Positions 1 to 8,479 are shown, counted from the first letter of the stretch. The stretch: 36,579 bases of DNA from Planctomycetota bacterium (GCA_003576905.1 QEVG01000040.1:1-36579), one strand, 5' to 3'. Translations and numbers: made by a program. Notes: a model not told the origin generated them from the letters alone.

Positions 1-92
1 ACATCAAGGCCCGAAGAGCCGACGGCTTCGAGGTGCGTCACCTCGCAGTCGCGGCTTAACTCAGACCGCCATGTTTACAGCATGTTTGGGAC

Positions 93-121
93 TTGACCGG
101 TGCGGAATTCAAACGAATAAA
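93..121 (+). promoter_or_regulatory. Possible sigma70-type promoter of the first gene
   Basis: TTGACC (93-98) is followed after 17 bp by AATAAA (116-121), which matches the -10 consensus at four of six positions. It lies about 100 bp upstream of the gene starting at 221, in an AT-richer stretch. Prediction by eye only; the -10 is mediocre. Confidence 0.35.
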
Positions 122-220
122 GATTTAGAGGTGATCTAACAAAAGAGACAATCGCAATCGATGTTCGACAAGAATCTTCAGGATCAATACTAACAGAGAC
201 GACCAAAGGAGGTTCCAGTG

Positions 221-988
221 ATGTCTCAGCTAAGTACGCTATTACTTTCCATCACGCTGTTGGCCAATTCTCAGGGTCAGACACCGATTGGGCAAGGTCA
301 ATTGACTGCTCAAGAAATCCAAAACAATATTCACATGATAAGCTACTTCGCCAATCTATCGGCCCGAGTTGGTGTGCCAATTGAGGCGCTTTCCGAACAT
401 ACTCTAAACGTGTGCAATATTCTTGAAGCTTTAGACAATCAAATCCTAGTGGAAGGCCAGTTAGCGTCATTCACTAATTATGGAGTAGTTAGAGGGGACG
501 CGCAAAGTGACAATATCCGCTTTTTCTCCGATGGCCAGGAAGTGCCATTAGTCAAATCAATTGATTCCAGTGGTCGTCCCACTTTTGTGCATGCATCGTT
601 TCAAGGCAGAGTTGACGTGGTAAATGGCTTTTTATATATCAATCTTCATGTAAATGGTAAATCAGTTTGGTGGATAGGCAATGTGACGGCAGGCGTTCTG
701 AATACCCAAAATGGGTACGCCGCAATTATTGAACCGACACCCTCGGAATGTATGTGCGTTGGTACGTCAGATCGCTGCGAAGAGGACGATTGCCGCAATC
801 AGCAAACTTGTGTTGCACCAAGCGGTACCATAAAGTCATGTAAATACGGCTATCCGCCTCCACCCGACCAGGGGTCGTGTGGGCCTACGGATGCCACACC
901 TTTACTATTCCTACCGGGCGGGCTCCTCACAACTGGCTTCATTCAACGACGGACCCGAAAGCGTTACTCTACGCGATTTCTTTCATAG
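221..988 (+). CDS. Unrecognised Cys-rich secreted or surface protein
   Basis: I do not recognise the family. The ATG at 221 has a strong ribosome site, AAAGGAGG (205-212), 8 nt upstream; a GTG at 218 would add one residue but sits closer. The product is 255 aa. It opens with a hydrophobic stretch (LSTLLLSITLLA) that resembles a signal peptide but has no basic residue before it. Residues about 25-180 are mixed and look globular. They are followed by a short Cys-dense segment (CMCVGTSDRCEEDDC and further Cys), a run of four prolines, and a C-terminus with a brief hydrophobic stretch (PLLFLPGGLLTTGF) followed by QRRTRKR. That last arrangement recalls C-terminal surface-sorting tags, but no known tag motif is identified. 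The gene is clearly richer in A+T than its downstream neighbours, which suggests transfer or rapid evolution. It is separate from the next gene, 74 bp away. Confidence 0.75.
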   Translation: MSQLSTLLLSITLLANSQGQTPIGQGQLTAQEIQNNIHMISYFANLSARVGVPIEALSEHTLNVCNILEALDNQILVEGQLASFTNYGVVRGDAQSDNIRFFSDGQEVPLVKSIDSSGRPTFVHASFQGRVDVVNGFLYINLHVNGKSVWWIGNVTAGVLNTQNGYAAIIEPTPSECMCVGTSDRCEEDDCRNQQTCVAPSGTIKSCKYGYPPPPDQGSCGPTDATPLLFLPGGLLTTGFIQRRTRKRYSTRFLS

Positions 989-1062
989 GACAATTCATAT
1001 CTGTTTTCAAGGAGCCTGCAAGACCCTTGGATGCGCCACCCACTTCAAAGGGAGCATTACCA

Positions 1063-2091
1063 TTGAGCGACAATGTCGCGACTCCAAATCGGTTTGTTAC
1101 GATTCAGGAACACATCATCAACGAGCAGCGCCAACACCCGGCGGCGACCGGTGGCTTCAGTTGGCTGCTCTCCGGCATCACACTGGCCGCGCGCATCATC
1201 TCCGCGAACGTCCGTCGCGCCGGCATCATCGACGTCCTCGGCGACGCCGGCGCCGCGAATGTCCACGGCGAACAGCAGCAGAAGCTGGACCTGCTGGCCA
1301 ACAAGACCATCGAGCTGTGCCTCGGCTATCGCGGCAACGTGGCCATGATCGCCTCCGAGGAACTCGACGAGGCAAAGGTCATCACCCGCGGCGAGACCGA
1401 GGAAGACCGCAAGTACATCGTCGTCTTCGATCCTCTCGACGGCTCCAGCAACATCGACGTCAATGTCTCCGTCGGCACGATCTTCTCGATCTTCCAGCGC
1501 GACCCCGCCCTGGCGAAAAAAAGCGACGACCAGGCCGCCGAGATCCTTCAGCCCGGCATCAAGCAACTCGCCGCCGGATACATCGTCTACGGCTCCAGCA
1601 CGGTCCTCGTCTACACGACCGGAGAAGGCGTGCACATGTTCACGCTCGACCCCTCCGTCGGCGCGTTCATCCTCCACAGCGAGGACATTCGCATGCCCGA
1701 AAAGGGCAAGAGCTACAGCGTCAACGAGGGCAACGCCAACTCCTTCCCCCGTGCCGTCCAGAAGTTCCTCGAATGGTGCAAGACCGAGGAGGCCGGCCCC
1801 TACTCGGCGCGCTACATCGGCTCCCTCGTGGCCGACTTTCACCGCACCTTGCTCAAGGGCGGCATATTCCTTTATCCTGCCACCGCGAAGTCTCCGAACG
1901 GCAAGCTGCGCCTGCTCTACGAGGCGAACCCCATCGCCTTCCTCGCGGAGCAGGCTGGCGGCGAGGCCACGGACGGCCAGACGCGGATACTCGAAAAGAC
2001 CCCGAAGTCCCTCCATGAACGCACGCCCCTTTTCGTCGGCAGCAAGCAGGAAATGGAGCGGCTTCGTCGCTTCATCCGTGACGAAGCCTGA
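1063..2091 (+). CDS. fbp: Fructose-1,6-bisphosphatase class I
   Basis: This enzyme hydrolyses fructose-1,6-bisphosphate to fructose-6-phosphate in gluconeogenesis or carbon fixation. The 342-aa product follows class I FBPase from end to end. It has GGFSWLLSGI near the N-terminus, NVHGEQQQKLDLLANK, an IASEE metal-ligand segment, the DPLDGSSNIDVNVSVGTIFS signature, the AAGYIVYGSSTVLVYTT core, then RYIGSLVADFHR and LRLLYEANP. The open frame runs further upstream, but that part overlaps the previous gene and resembles nothing in the family. I place the start at TTG 1063 because GGGAG (1050-1054) lies 8 nt upstream and the residue after it begins family-like sequence. It is on the same strand as prmC, 62 bp away, and may be co-transcribed with it. 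Confidence 0.95.
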   Translation: MSDNVATPNRFVTIQEHIINEQRQHPAATGGFSWLLSGITLAARIISANVRRAGIIDVLGDAGAANVHGEQQQKLDLLANKTIELCLGYRGNVAMIASEELDEAKVITRGETEEDRKYIVVFDPLDGSSNIDVNVSVGTIFSIFQRDPALAKKSDDQAAEILQPGIKQLAAGYIVYGSSTVLVYTTGEGVHMFTLDPSVGAFILHSEDIRMPEKGKSYSVNEGNANSFPRAVQKFLEWCKTEEAGPYSARYIGSLVADFHRTLLKGGIFLYPATAKSPNGKLRLLYEANPIAFLAEQAGGEATDGQTRILEKTPKSLHERTPLFVGSKQEMERLRRFIRDEA

Positions 2092-2153
2092 CCCCCGGCG
2101 CCCCCGCGCCGCGCCCGCGCGCTTCGCCTCGACTCGTTCGGGGGGAGGCCGTC

Positions 2154-3056
2154 ATGCCTGAGGCCCCGCCCCCCCGGATCCAGGAATGGACCATCGGCCG
2201 GCTGCTCGCCTGGACCCGCGGCTTCTTCGACTCCCACGGCGTCGATGACGCACGGCTCTCTGCCGAGATCCTCCTCGCCCACGCGCTCGGCTGCCCGCGC
2301 ATACAGCTTTATGCCCGATTCGAGGAGGTCCCTCCCGAGGACAAGCGTGCTGTTTTCCGCGAACTCGTCCGCGCCGCCGGCGACCACAAGCCCATCGCCT
2401 ACCTCGTCGGCCACAAGGAGTTCTACTCGCTCGATTTCCTTGTCACTCCGGACGTGCTGATTCCCCGACCCGAGACGGAGCTTCTTGTCGAGCGCACCAT
2501 CGACGCGTGCCGCGCGACCGACTCCGATCGCCACGACATCCTCGATGTCGGCGCCGGCTCCGGCTGCATCGCCATCGCCGTCGCCCGGCGCGTCAAGTCG
2601 GCCCACGTCGTCGCCTGCGACCTCTCCGATGCCGCCCTCGCCGTCGCGCAAAAAAACGTCGATAAGCACGGCGTCGCCGATCGCGTCCGCCTCGTCCACG
2701 CCGATCTGCTCGATCTGCCCGCCGGCGCTGCCCCCGATTCCGGCTTCGATATCGTCGTAAGCAACCCGCCCTACGTCGCCGAGGCTGACCGCGAATCCCT
2801 TCCCGAAAACGTGCGAAAGCACGAGCCTGCCGTCGCCCTCTTTGCCGGACAGGACGGGCTGTCCATGTACCGCCGCATTGCCCGCGATGTCCGCGCGCGA
2901 CTCAAGCCCGGCGGAATCCTGCTGCTGGAAGTGGGCCAAAATCAGGCCGACGCGGTAACGACGCTCTTCGAAACGGATGCCGGGCTTTCGCTTCGCGGTC
3001 GCTACAAGGACCTGGCCGGGATTGATCGGGCACTTGAGCTTACACTACCCGCATGA
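2154..3056 (+). CDS. prmC: Peptide chain release factor N5-glutamine methyltransferase
   Basis: PrmC methylates the GGQ glutamine of release factors RF1/RF2 using S-adenosylmethionine. The 300-aa product has the two-part family layout. The N-terminal helical domain covers residues about 10-90 and includes DDARLSAEILLAHALG and the PIAYLVGHKEF segment. The Rossmann methyltransferase domain has ILDVGAGSGCIAIA (motif I, near residue 132) and the catalytic SNPPY motif near residue 204. A GGAGG ribosome site precedes the ATG. The gene ends by overlapping the next start (ATGA at 3053-3056), which suggests translational coupling. A paralogous PrmB is less likely, since the motif order and N-terminal domain fit PrmC. 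Confidence 0.95.
   Translation: MPEAPPPRIQEWTIGRLLAWTRGFFDSHGVDDARLSAEILLAHALGCPRIQLYARFEEVPPEDKRAVFRELVRAAGDHKPIAYLVGHKEFYSLDFLVTPDVLIPRPETELLVERTIDACRATDSDRHDILDVGAGSGCIAIAVARRVKSAHVVACDLSDAALAVAQKNVDKHGVADRVRLVHADLLDLPAGAAPDSGFDIVVSNPPYVAEADRESLPENVRKHEPAVALFAGQDGLSMYRRIARDVRARLKPGGILLLEVGQNQADAVTTLFETDAGLSLRGRYKDLAGIDRALELTLPA
3041..3046 (+). promoter_or_regulatory. Candidate -10 hexamer for a leaderless transcript
   Basis: TACACT at 3041-3046 leaves exactly 6 nt before the ATG at 3053, so transcription starting 7 nt after the hexamer would begin on the A of the start codon. No Shine-Dalgarno sequence precedes this ATG. No good -35 is visible, and the hexamer lies inside the prmC coding region, so translational coupling to prmC is an equally good explanation. 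Confidence 0.35.
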
Positions 3057-4156
3057 GCCTCGCGGATCTCGCCCAGCGCGACTTTCAACGCATTCTCATC
3101 CTGAAGCCCAGTTCACCGGGCGACATCATCCACGCCCTGCCGGTGTTGCACGGCCTTCGCCGCCGGCTGCCGGATGCGCACATCGCATGGCTCGTCGCAA
3201 CGCCGTTCGCCAACCTGATCGAGGCCGACCCCGCCCTGAGCGAGGTCATTCCCTTCGACCGAAAGCGCTATGGCCGCCTCGGGCGCAGCGTCTCCATCAC
3301 CGGAGAGTTCCTCGGCTTTGTCAAATCGCTCCGCGCGCGGCACTTCGATCTTGTCATCGATCTTCAGGGCCTTTTCCGCAGCGGCTTCCTGGCTCTCGCC
3401 AGCGGCGCGCCGGTGCGCATCGGTTTCGCGGCCGCGCGGGAGATGGCGTGGATGTTCTATACACACAAGATCCCCCTCGGCCCCACGCGCGAAGAGCACG
3501 CCGCGGTCAAAAACTACCGCGCCGCCGCCCTGCTCGGTTTCGAGGACCGCCCCATGGATTTCTCAATCGCGCTGAAGCCGGAAGACCGCGCCGTGGCCCG
3601 CGCGGTGCTCGCCGAGGCGGGCATTGGCGAAGACGAATCCTACGCCGTGCTCGTGCCTGCCACGCGCTGGGAAACGAAATGCTGGCCGCCCGACCGCTAC
3701 GGCCGGGTCGCCGCCGCCCTGCGCGAGCAGATCGGCCTCCGGTCCATTCTTGTCGGCGGCGCATCCGACATTACCTTCGGCGCCATCGCCGCCGGGGCGT
3801 CAAACGACGCCGCACATAATCTCTGCGGGAGAACGACACTCCGCGAACTCGCCGCCCTCATCGAGTGCGCCGCCGTCGTCGTCACCGCCGACTCCACACC
3901 CATGCACATGGCGGCGGCGATGAATCGTCCGCTCGTCGCCCTGTTCGGCCCGACCAACCCGACGCGAACGGGCCCGTACAATCGGATGAATGACGTGCTC
4001 AGAATCGACCTGGACTGCTCGCCCTGCTACTTCAAGAAGCTGAGCCAATGCCCGCACCAGCACGCGTGCATGCAGCGGCTGGGCGTCGAAACTGTGACCC
4101 ATGCCGCCATGGGTAGGCTGGCCACTTCCTCGGCGGTATCCGAACGAATTGACTAA
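3053..4156 (+). CDS. Glycosyltransferase family 9 (lipopolysaccharide heptosyltransferase-like)
   Basis: GT9 enzymes transfer ADP-heptose to the lipopolysaccharide inner core at the cytoplasmic face of the inner membrane. The 367-aa product has the expected two Rossmann-like halves. The N-terminal half opens with RILILKPSSPGDIIHALPVL, which is typical of WaaC/WaaF. The C-terminal nucleotide-sugar-binding half contains VVTADSTPMHMAAAMNRPLV and ALFGPTNPTRTGPY, the usual GT9 sugar-nucleotide site. Length is normal for the family. It overlaps prmC by 4 bp (ATGA) and ends the local plus-strand cluster. Whether the acceptor is heptose-containing LPS or another glycan cannot be told from sequence, so no gene symbol is given. 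Confidence 0.9.
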   Translation: MSLADLAQRDFQRILILKPSSPGDIIHALPVLHGLRRRLPDAHIAWLVATPFANLIEADPALSEVIPFDRKRYGRLGRSVSITGEFLGFVKSLRARHFDLVIDLQGLFRSGFLALASGAPVRIGFAAAREMAWMFYTHKIPLGPTREEHAAVKNYRAAALLGFEDRPMDFSIALKPEDRAVARAVLAEAGIGEDESYAVLVPATRWETKCWPPDRYGRVAAALREQIGLRSILVGGASDITFGAIAAGASNDAAHNLCGRTTLRELAALIECAAVVVTADSTPMHMAAAMNRPLVALFGPTNPTRTGPYNRMNDVLRIDLDCSPCYFKKLSQCPHQHACMQRLGVETVTHAAMGRLATSSAVSERID

Positions 4157-4215
4157 GCGCAAGAAGAAAACACACGTGGCCCGCTGCGGTTCCCGCGCCT
4201 TCCCACAAAAGAGTT

Positions 4216-4264
4216 GCAGGGAGCATGATCGGGCGGGAGAGAATCCCGCCACGCTGCTCCCTGC
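4216..4264. other. Two-tier inverted repeat between the glycosyltransferase gene and selB
   Basis: Outer arms GCAGGGAGCA (4216-4225) and TGCTCCCTGC (4255-4264) are perfect 10-bp complements. Inside them a second perfect 7-bp stem, GGCGGGA (4232-4238) with TCCCGCC (4244-4250), closes a GAGAA loop. The whole can fold on either strand into a long interrupted hairpin. There is no T tract, so it is not a classic intrinsic terminator. It lies in the 286-bp gap 4157-4442, which otherwise shows no gene. Confidence 0.75.
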
Positions 4265-4430
4265 CAACGTCTTCCCCACCGGCGACCGCCGGGCGGCATC
4301 GCCGCACGGATCGGCCGCTAGTGACTTATGAAAACTCCGTCACCCGGATCATATCCGCCCGTCCCCGCGCCGTCCGCACCCGTTTCCCATGCCGCCGATT
4401 CGACCCTTCGGCTTCCTGCCCGCGTCGGAT

Positions 4431-4436
4431 TAAAAT
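4431..4436 (+). promoter_or_regulatory. Candidate -10 hexamer for a leaderless selB mRNA
   Basis: TAAAAT at 4431-4436 matches TATAAT at five of six positions and is followed by exactly six C residues before the selB ATG (4443). A start 7 nt after the hexamer would coincide with the A of ATG. No Shine-Dalgarno sequence is present. A weak TTCGGC lies 18 bp upstream (4407-4412). Confidence 0.55.
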
Positions 4437-4442
4437 CCCCCC

Positions 4443-6434
4443 ATGACCGCCGCAATCTCGCCACAGGCCACGGCCATTCCCCGCGTCCGCGCGTGCATCC
4501 TCGGCACCGCCGGCCACATCGACCACGGAAAGTCCTCACTGGTCAAGGCCCTTACCGGCACCGATCCCGACCGCCTCCCGGAAGAAAAGGCCCGCGGCAT
4601 GACGATCGAGCTCGGCTTCGCCCGGCTCCTCCTGCCGGACGAAGCCGGCCGCCCCGATGCCCTTCAGGTCGGCATCGTCGATGTTCCCGGCCATGAGAAA
4701 TTCGTGCGCACTATGGTCGCCGGGGCCACGGGCATCGACTTGGCCCTGCTGGTCGTCGCCGCCGACGATGGTGTCATGCCGCAGACACGAGAACACGTCG
4801 ATATTCTGAGCCTCCTCGGCGTCGCGAAGGGACTGATCACCCTCTCCAAGATTGATCTTGTCACGCCCGATCGCTCCGCCGTCGTTCGGTCCCAGCTCGC
4901 CGATCTCACGTCCGGCACGCCCCTTGCCGCCTGGCCCGTCGTCGAAGTTTCCGCGAGGACAGGCGCGGGCCTCGACGAACTCCGCCGCGAAATCACTCGG
5001 CAGATGTCCGCACTGCCCCAGCGCGAGACGGCCGGCGTCTTTCGCCTCGCGATCGACCGCGTCTTCGCCGTTCACGGGCGCGGAACCGTCGTCACCGGCT
5101 CCGTGCTCAGCGGCCGCGCCGCCGTCGGCGACGCCCTCGAACTCATGCCGCCCCGGCTCGCCTGCAAAGTGCGCGAAGTCCAGTCCCATGGCGCGTCGCT
5201 CCGCGACGTGGCCGCCGGGCAGCGCGCCGCCCTCAACCTGACCGGGCTCGAGCGCGAATCGATCGCGCGCGGGATGGAACTCGCGACACCCGGCTACCTG
5301 ACGCCGTCCCGTTATCTCGACGCCTCGGTCCGTCTCATCGGCCCAACGCGCACGACGGCGGGCCCCGCGCGCGATAAGCCCCTCGTCTCTCACCAGCGCG
5401 TCCGCGTCTGCATGGGCACGCGCGACGCGACCGCTGCCGCCGTTGTCATCGGCGGCAACGCAATCCAACCGGGTAAAGAAGGCCTCGTGCAGCTTCGGTT
5501 CATCGAAAACGTCGTAGCGTCGCACGGCCAGCGCTTCATCCTCCGAAACGAAAACTCCCAGAGCACGCTCGGCGGAGGGCGGATCATCCGCCCCGCCTCG
5601 CGCCGCATGCGCCCGCGCGACACCGGCGAACGCGACGCCCTCGCGCGGGCAATGTCCGCCGACTCCGCCGCGCGATGTGAAGAAGCCGTGCGCGGAGACG
5701 GTTTCGGCCCGCATCACGCCGCGTCCATCGCCTGCCGCGCCGGCATCGCGCCGGACGAGGTGCCCGGCCTCCTCGAAGAGCTCCGCGCCGCCGCGCGCCT
5801 CGTTGCCCTTGCCCCCGGGCGCGAAGTCCACGCCGACGTCCTCGCCGCCGTCGAAATCCGCGCATTAGCCTGGCTCAAGCGCCACCACGTTTCGAACCCG
5901 CTCGAACCCGGCATCCAGCGGGACAGGTTCATCGGCTGGCTCGACCGGCGAACCGACACGGGGCTGGGCCGCATAATCTGCTCCCGGCTCGAGTCCGCCC
6001 GCGCCATCACCGTCCGCGGCCCGTACGTCGCCCACGCCGAGTTTCGCCCGGCGCTGTCCGCCGAAGACGCCGCGCTTCTCGAAAAGCTCGTCACGGAGAT
6101 TTCTGCCGCGAAATTCGACCCCCCGGCATGGGCGGCGCTTGCGACCATCACGCCGCTTTCGCGGCAGCGAGCCAGGGTGTTGGAGGAAATCGCCCGGGCC
6201 GAGCCAAGGCTCGTGCAGTTCGCCCCGCAGCAGTTCATCTCCACCGCGGCGCTCGACGAGCTAAAGCGGGTCGTTCAACGGCTGGGCCGCGGCCGGGCCT
6301 TCAAGCTGGCCGAGGTCCGCGACGCCCTCAACGCATCGCGCCGCGTGGTGCAGCCCCTTCTCGAACACCTCGATCGCATACAATTCACCCGGCGCGTCGG
6401 CGATGAACGCGTCCTGACGGAGAAGGCGACATGA
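4443..6434 (+). CDS. selB: Selenocysteine-specific elongation factor SelB
   Basis: SelB delivers Sec-tRNA(Sec) to ribosomes paused at a UGA that carries a SECIS hairpin. The 663-aa product begins with a translation-factor GTPase domain: P-loop GHIDHGKSS near residue 25, the [10 protein letters not shown] switch, [10 protein letters not shown], and a KID guanine-specificity motif in TLSKIDLV. The EF-Tu-like domains follow (residues about 180-370), with [14 protein letters not shown] typical of SelB. The C-terminal third, residues about 390-663, corresponds to the winged-helix repeats that bind SECIS RNA. The [23 protein letters not shown] type of N-terminus distinguishes it from EF-Tu. It overlaps selA by 4 bp (ATGA at 6431-6434). 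The presence of this pair implies that selC, selD and selenoproteins exist elsewhere in the genome. Confidence 0.96.
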   Translation: MTAAISPQATAIPRVRACILGTAGHIDHGKSSLVKALTGTDPDRLPEEKARGMTIELGFARLLLPDEAGRPDALQVGIVDVPGHEKFVRTMVAGATGIDLALLVVAADDGVMPQTREHVDILSLLGVAKGLITLSKIDLVTPDRSAVVRSQLADLTSGTPLAAWPVVEVSARTGAGLDELRREITRQMSALPQRETAGVFRLAIDRVFAVHGRGTVVTGSVLSGRAAVGDALELMPPRLACKVREVQSHGASLRDVAAGQRAALNLTGLERESIARGMELATPGYLTPSRYLDASVRLIGPTRTTAGPARDKPLVSHQRVRVCMGTRDATAAAVVIGGNAIQPGKEGLVQLRFIENVVASHGQRFILRNENSQSTLGGGRIIRPASRRMRPRDTGERDALARAMSADSAARCEEAVRGDGFGPHHAASIACRAGIAPDEVPGLLEELRAAARLVALAPGREVHADVLAAVEIRALAWLKRHHVSNPLEPGIQRDRFIGWLDRRTDTGLGRIICSRLESARAITVRGPYVAHAEFRPALSAEDAALLEKLVTEISAAKFDPPAWAALATITPLSRQRARVLEEIARAEPRLVQFAPQQFISTAALDELKRVVQRLGRGRAFKLAEVRDALNASRRVVQPLLEHLDRIQFTRRVGDERVLTEKAT

Positions 6435-7843
6435 AGGGACCCGCAACGCCCGATTTCTCTCGACTTCCGTCGATGACCACGCTGCTGGAGGGCGCCGCCG
6501 CGGATGCCGAGCTTCGCTGCCTCCCCCGCGGCCCGCTCACCGACGCCCTCCGCGAGGCCGCCGACGAACTTCGCGACCGGCTGCGCCGCCAAGAGGGGTC
6601 CTTCGATTCCGCCGACGCCGTCGCACGGATACTCCAGTCTGCCAGGGAGAAGATCGCGTCGCGCCGTGCCACGCGACTGACCCGCGTCATCAATGCCACC
6701 GGCGTCATTCTCCACACCGGCCTTGGCCGAAGCGTTCTCGCCGAATCGGCCGTGCGCCGCCTCGCCGATGTGGCCGCCGGCTATTGCAGTCTCGAAATCG
6801 ACCTTTCCACCGGCCAGCGTGGCCGGCGCGGGCAGTACGCCGAGCAGCTCCTGTGTCAGCTCACCGGCGCCGAGGCTGCGATGATCGTCAACAACAACGC
6901 CGCCGCGACGATGCTGGCCCTGCGCGGCATGGCGGCGGGGCGCGAAGTGCTCGTCTCGCGCGGGCAGCTCATCGAAATCGGAGGCTCGTACCGCCTGCCC
7001 GACGTTATGGTCGCCGGGGGCGCGGTGCTGCGCGAGGTGGGCACGACGAATAAGACGCACCTGCGCGATTACGAGGCGGCGATCAACGACAACACCGCCA
7101 TGATCATGCACGTCCACACCAGCAACTACCGCGTGGTTGGGTTTGCCGAGTCGCCCGGCGTGGCGGAACTGACGAGGCTGGCCCATTCCCGCGGGCTGGT
7201 GATGTTTGACGACCTCGGCAGCGGGGCGTTGCTGGACGATGATATCTGGCGCGCGGCGAACGAGCCGACGGTGATCGAGAGCCTGCGGACCGGCGCCGAC
7301 TTTGTGGCCTTCTCCGGCGACAAGCTCCTCGGCGGGCCGCAGGCAGGTGTCCTCCTCGGCCGGCGGGAGACAATCGATCGACTTCGCAGGGATCCGATGG
7401 CCCGGGCCCTCCGCGTGGACAAGCTGATCATTGCGGCGCTGGAAGCAACTCTCGAACTTTATCAGGACCCGGCAAAGGCAAAGTCAGAGATACCCATCCT
7501 AGCCGCATTGTCGGAGCCGATCGACTCGCTCACGCATCGCGCGGAAGAACTAGCCGCCATGCTGCGCGAGGCGCTGCCTGCTGAGACTCTCACGGTCGCA
7601 CAGGACGAGAGCTTCGCCGGCGGTGGCTCGCTACCTGCGTGGCCGCTCCCGACGGCGGTAGTGCGATGGACGCCAATCGGCGGCACGTCAGTCGACGACA
7701 TCGCGCGAAAACTACGCATTGGCGACCCGGCAGTATTGGTGAGGATTAACCAAGGGGCAATTTGTCTGGATGTGAGGACGATTCCAATGAGCGATGCTCG
7801 GGGCCTGACCGAAGGCATTTCGCTGATGAAACAGCCTTGTTAA
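6431..7843 (+). CDS. selA: L-seryl-tRNA(Sec) selenium transferase
   Basis: SelA is a pyridoxal-phosphate enzyme that converts Ser-tRNA(Sec) to Sec-tRNA(Sec) with selenophosphate. The 470-aa product has normal family length. It shows RVINATGVILHTGLGRS and a YCSLEIDLSTGQRG segment in the N-terminal part, then VNNNAAATMLAL, the FDDLGSGAL aspartate segment, and the PLP-lysine motif FSGDKLLGGPQAG with Lys near residue 298. The start overlaps the selB stop, indicating an operon with coupled translation. The last ~400 bp are noticeably less GC-rich than the first part, grading into the next, AT-richer gene. Confidence 0.96.
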   Translation: MKGPATPDFSRLPSMTTLLEGAAADAELRCLPRGPLTDALREAADELRDRLRRQEGSFDSADAVARILQSAREKIASRRATRLTRVINATGVILHTGLGRSVLAESAVRRLADVAAGYCSLEIDLSTGQRGRRGQYAEQLLCQLTGAEAAMIVNNNAAATMLALRGMAAGREVLVSRGQLIEIGGSYRLPDVMVAGGAVLREVGTTNKTHLRDYEAAINDNTAMIMHVHTSNYRVVGFAESPGVAELTRLAHSRGLVMFDDLGSGALLDDDIWRAANEPTVIESLRTGADFVAFSGDKLLGGPQAGVLLGRRETIDRLRRDPMARALRVDKLIIAALEATLELYQDPAKAKSEIPILAALSEPIDSLTHRAEELAAMLREALPAETLTVAQDESFAGGGSLPAWPLPTAVVRWTPIGGTSVDDIARKLRIGDPAVLVRINQGAICLDVRTIPMSDARGLTEGISLMKQPC

Positions 7844-7866
7844 AAACACCGTCTGCGGATGGATTC

Positions 7867-8391
7867 ATGACACCAGGAATCGTCAGACGACGATTGAGAC
7901 GGCTGCGGACTTTGGGCACCGCATCCATATGTATCACGCTTGTGATCGTGTCGATCTGCACCTTTGCGATGGCGAGCGACCTAATTGTTGCAATAAGTAT
8001 ACTCTGCTATGTCCAGCTTCCTCAAGTGTTGCTGCTGATCTTCACTTTGCTGGACGTTGACTCGCCGACATCTCCATCGCGAACCATCGCCTTGGCCGTC
8101 AGTACACTCATCTGCATGACACTCATCACAGTGGTCTATCTTGGTATTGCATCGAATCCGAATCCCCAGAGTCCCATTGCGATATTCCTATTGCCCTGTT
8201 ACATGTTTGCCTTCGGACCCATTATCTACATCGTCGTGTATGTTGCTGCCAAGGTATTGTCACGTCGTTGGACGTTCGACACGACGGTACCGATCTGCAA
8301 CGAGTGCGGATACAACCTGACCGGCAACACGAGCGACCGATGCCCGGAATGCGGCATGCAGATTGACGCGATGGGAACAATTGCCAAGTGA
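7867..8391 (+). CDS. Four-helix membrane protein with C-terminal zinc ribbon
   Basis: The function is unknown. The start at ATG 7867 gives 174 aa, 23 bp after selA; the open frame extends upstream into selA, but that part is not hydrophobic and overlaps. Four hydrophobic segments are visible (about residues 17-40, 40-65, 75-100 and 110-140). They are followed by a cytosolic-looking tail with a treble-clef or zinc-ribbon pattern: CNEC, then GYNLTGN, then CPEC, with 11 residues between the Cys pairs. This C..CGY(N/D)L.GN...CPECG tail is common in Planctomycetota membrane proteins of unknown role, so it supports the taxonomic call. The gene is AT-richer than selBA. It may be transcribed with them by read-through, but no functional link to selenium is evident. 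Confidence 0.75.
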   Translation: MTPGIVRRRLRRLRTLGTASICITLVIVSICTFAMASDLIVAISILCYVQLPQVLLLIFTLLDVDSPTSPSRTIALAVSTLICMTLITVVYLGIASNPNPQSPIAIFLLPCYMFAFGPIIYIVVYVAAKVLSRRWTFDTTVPICNECGYNLTGNTSDRCPECGMQIDAMGTIAK

Positions 8392-8438
8392 GGCCGCAGA
8401 ATGGTTCGTTTGGCAATGAGGGCCGCATTCCGGTGTGG

Positions 8439-8479
8439 AACCGGCTAATAGCCGGTTCGTCACAGGCTATTAGCCTGTG
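8439..8479. repeat. Twin 19-bp palindromes sharing a GGCTA-N-TAGCC core
   Basis: AACCGGCTAATAGCCGGTT (8439-8457) and CACAGGCTATTAGCCTGTG (8461-8479) are each perfect inverted repeats with 9-bp arms around one central base. They are separated by three bases (CGT). The inner core GGCTA-N-TAGCC is identical apart from the central base, while the outer four base pairs differ. They lie in the 148-bp convergent gap between the zinc-ribbon membrane protein and kbl. They could be a REP-like interspersed repeat or act as a bidirectional transcription end; there is no T tract. Confidence 0.85.

Noticed and set aside
3-59. Possible C-terminal end of a gene entering from the left edge
   Set aside because: One frame is open to TAA at 57-59 and is GC-rich, but another frame is also open and 19 codons are too few to identify or choose.
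877-1062. Upstream extension of the FBPase frame
   Set aside because: It overlaps the end of the previous gene, is not family-like, and TTG 1063 has a suitable ribosome site.
4157-4442. tRNA(Sec) gene next to selB
   Set aside because: A GATTCGAC string resembles a T-loop and GGATTAAAATCC resembles an anticodon arm, but no T stem, acceptor stem or TCA anticodon loop can be assembled.
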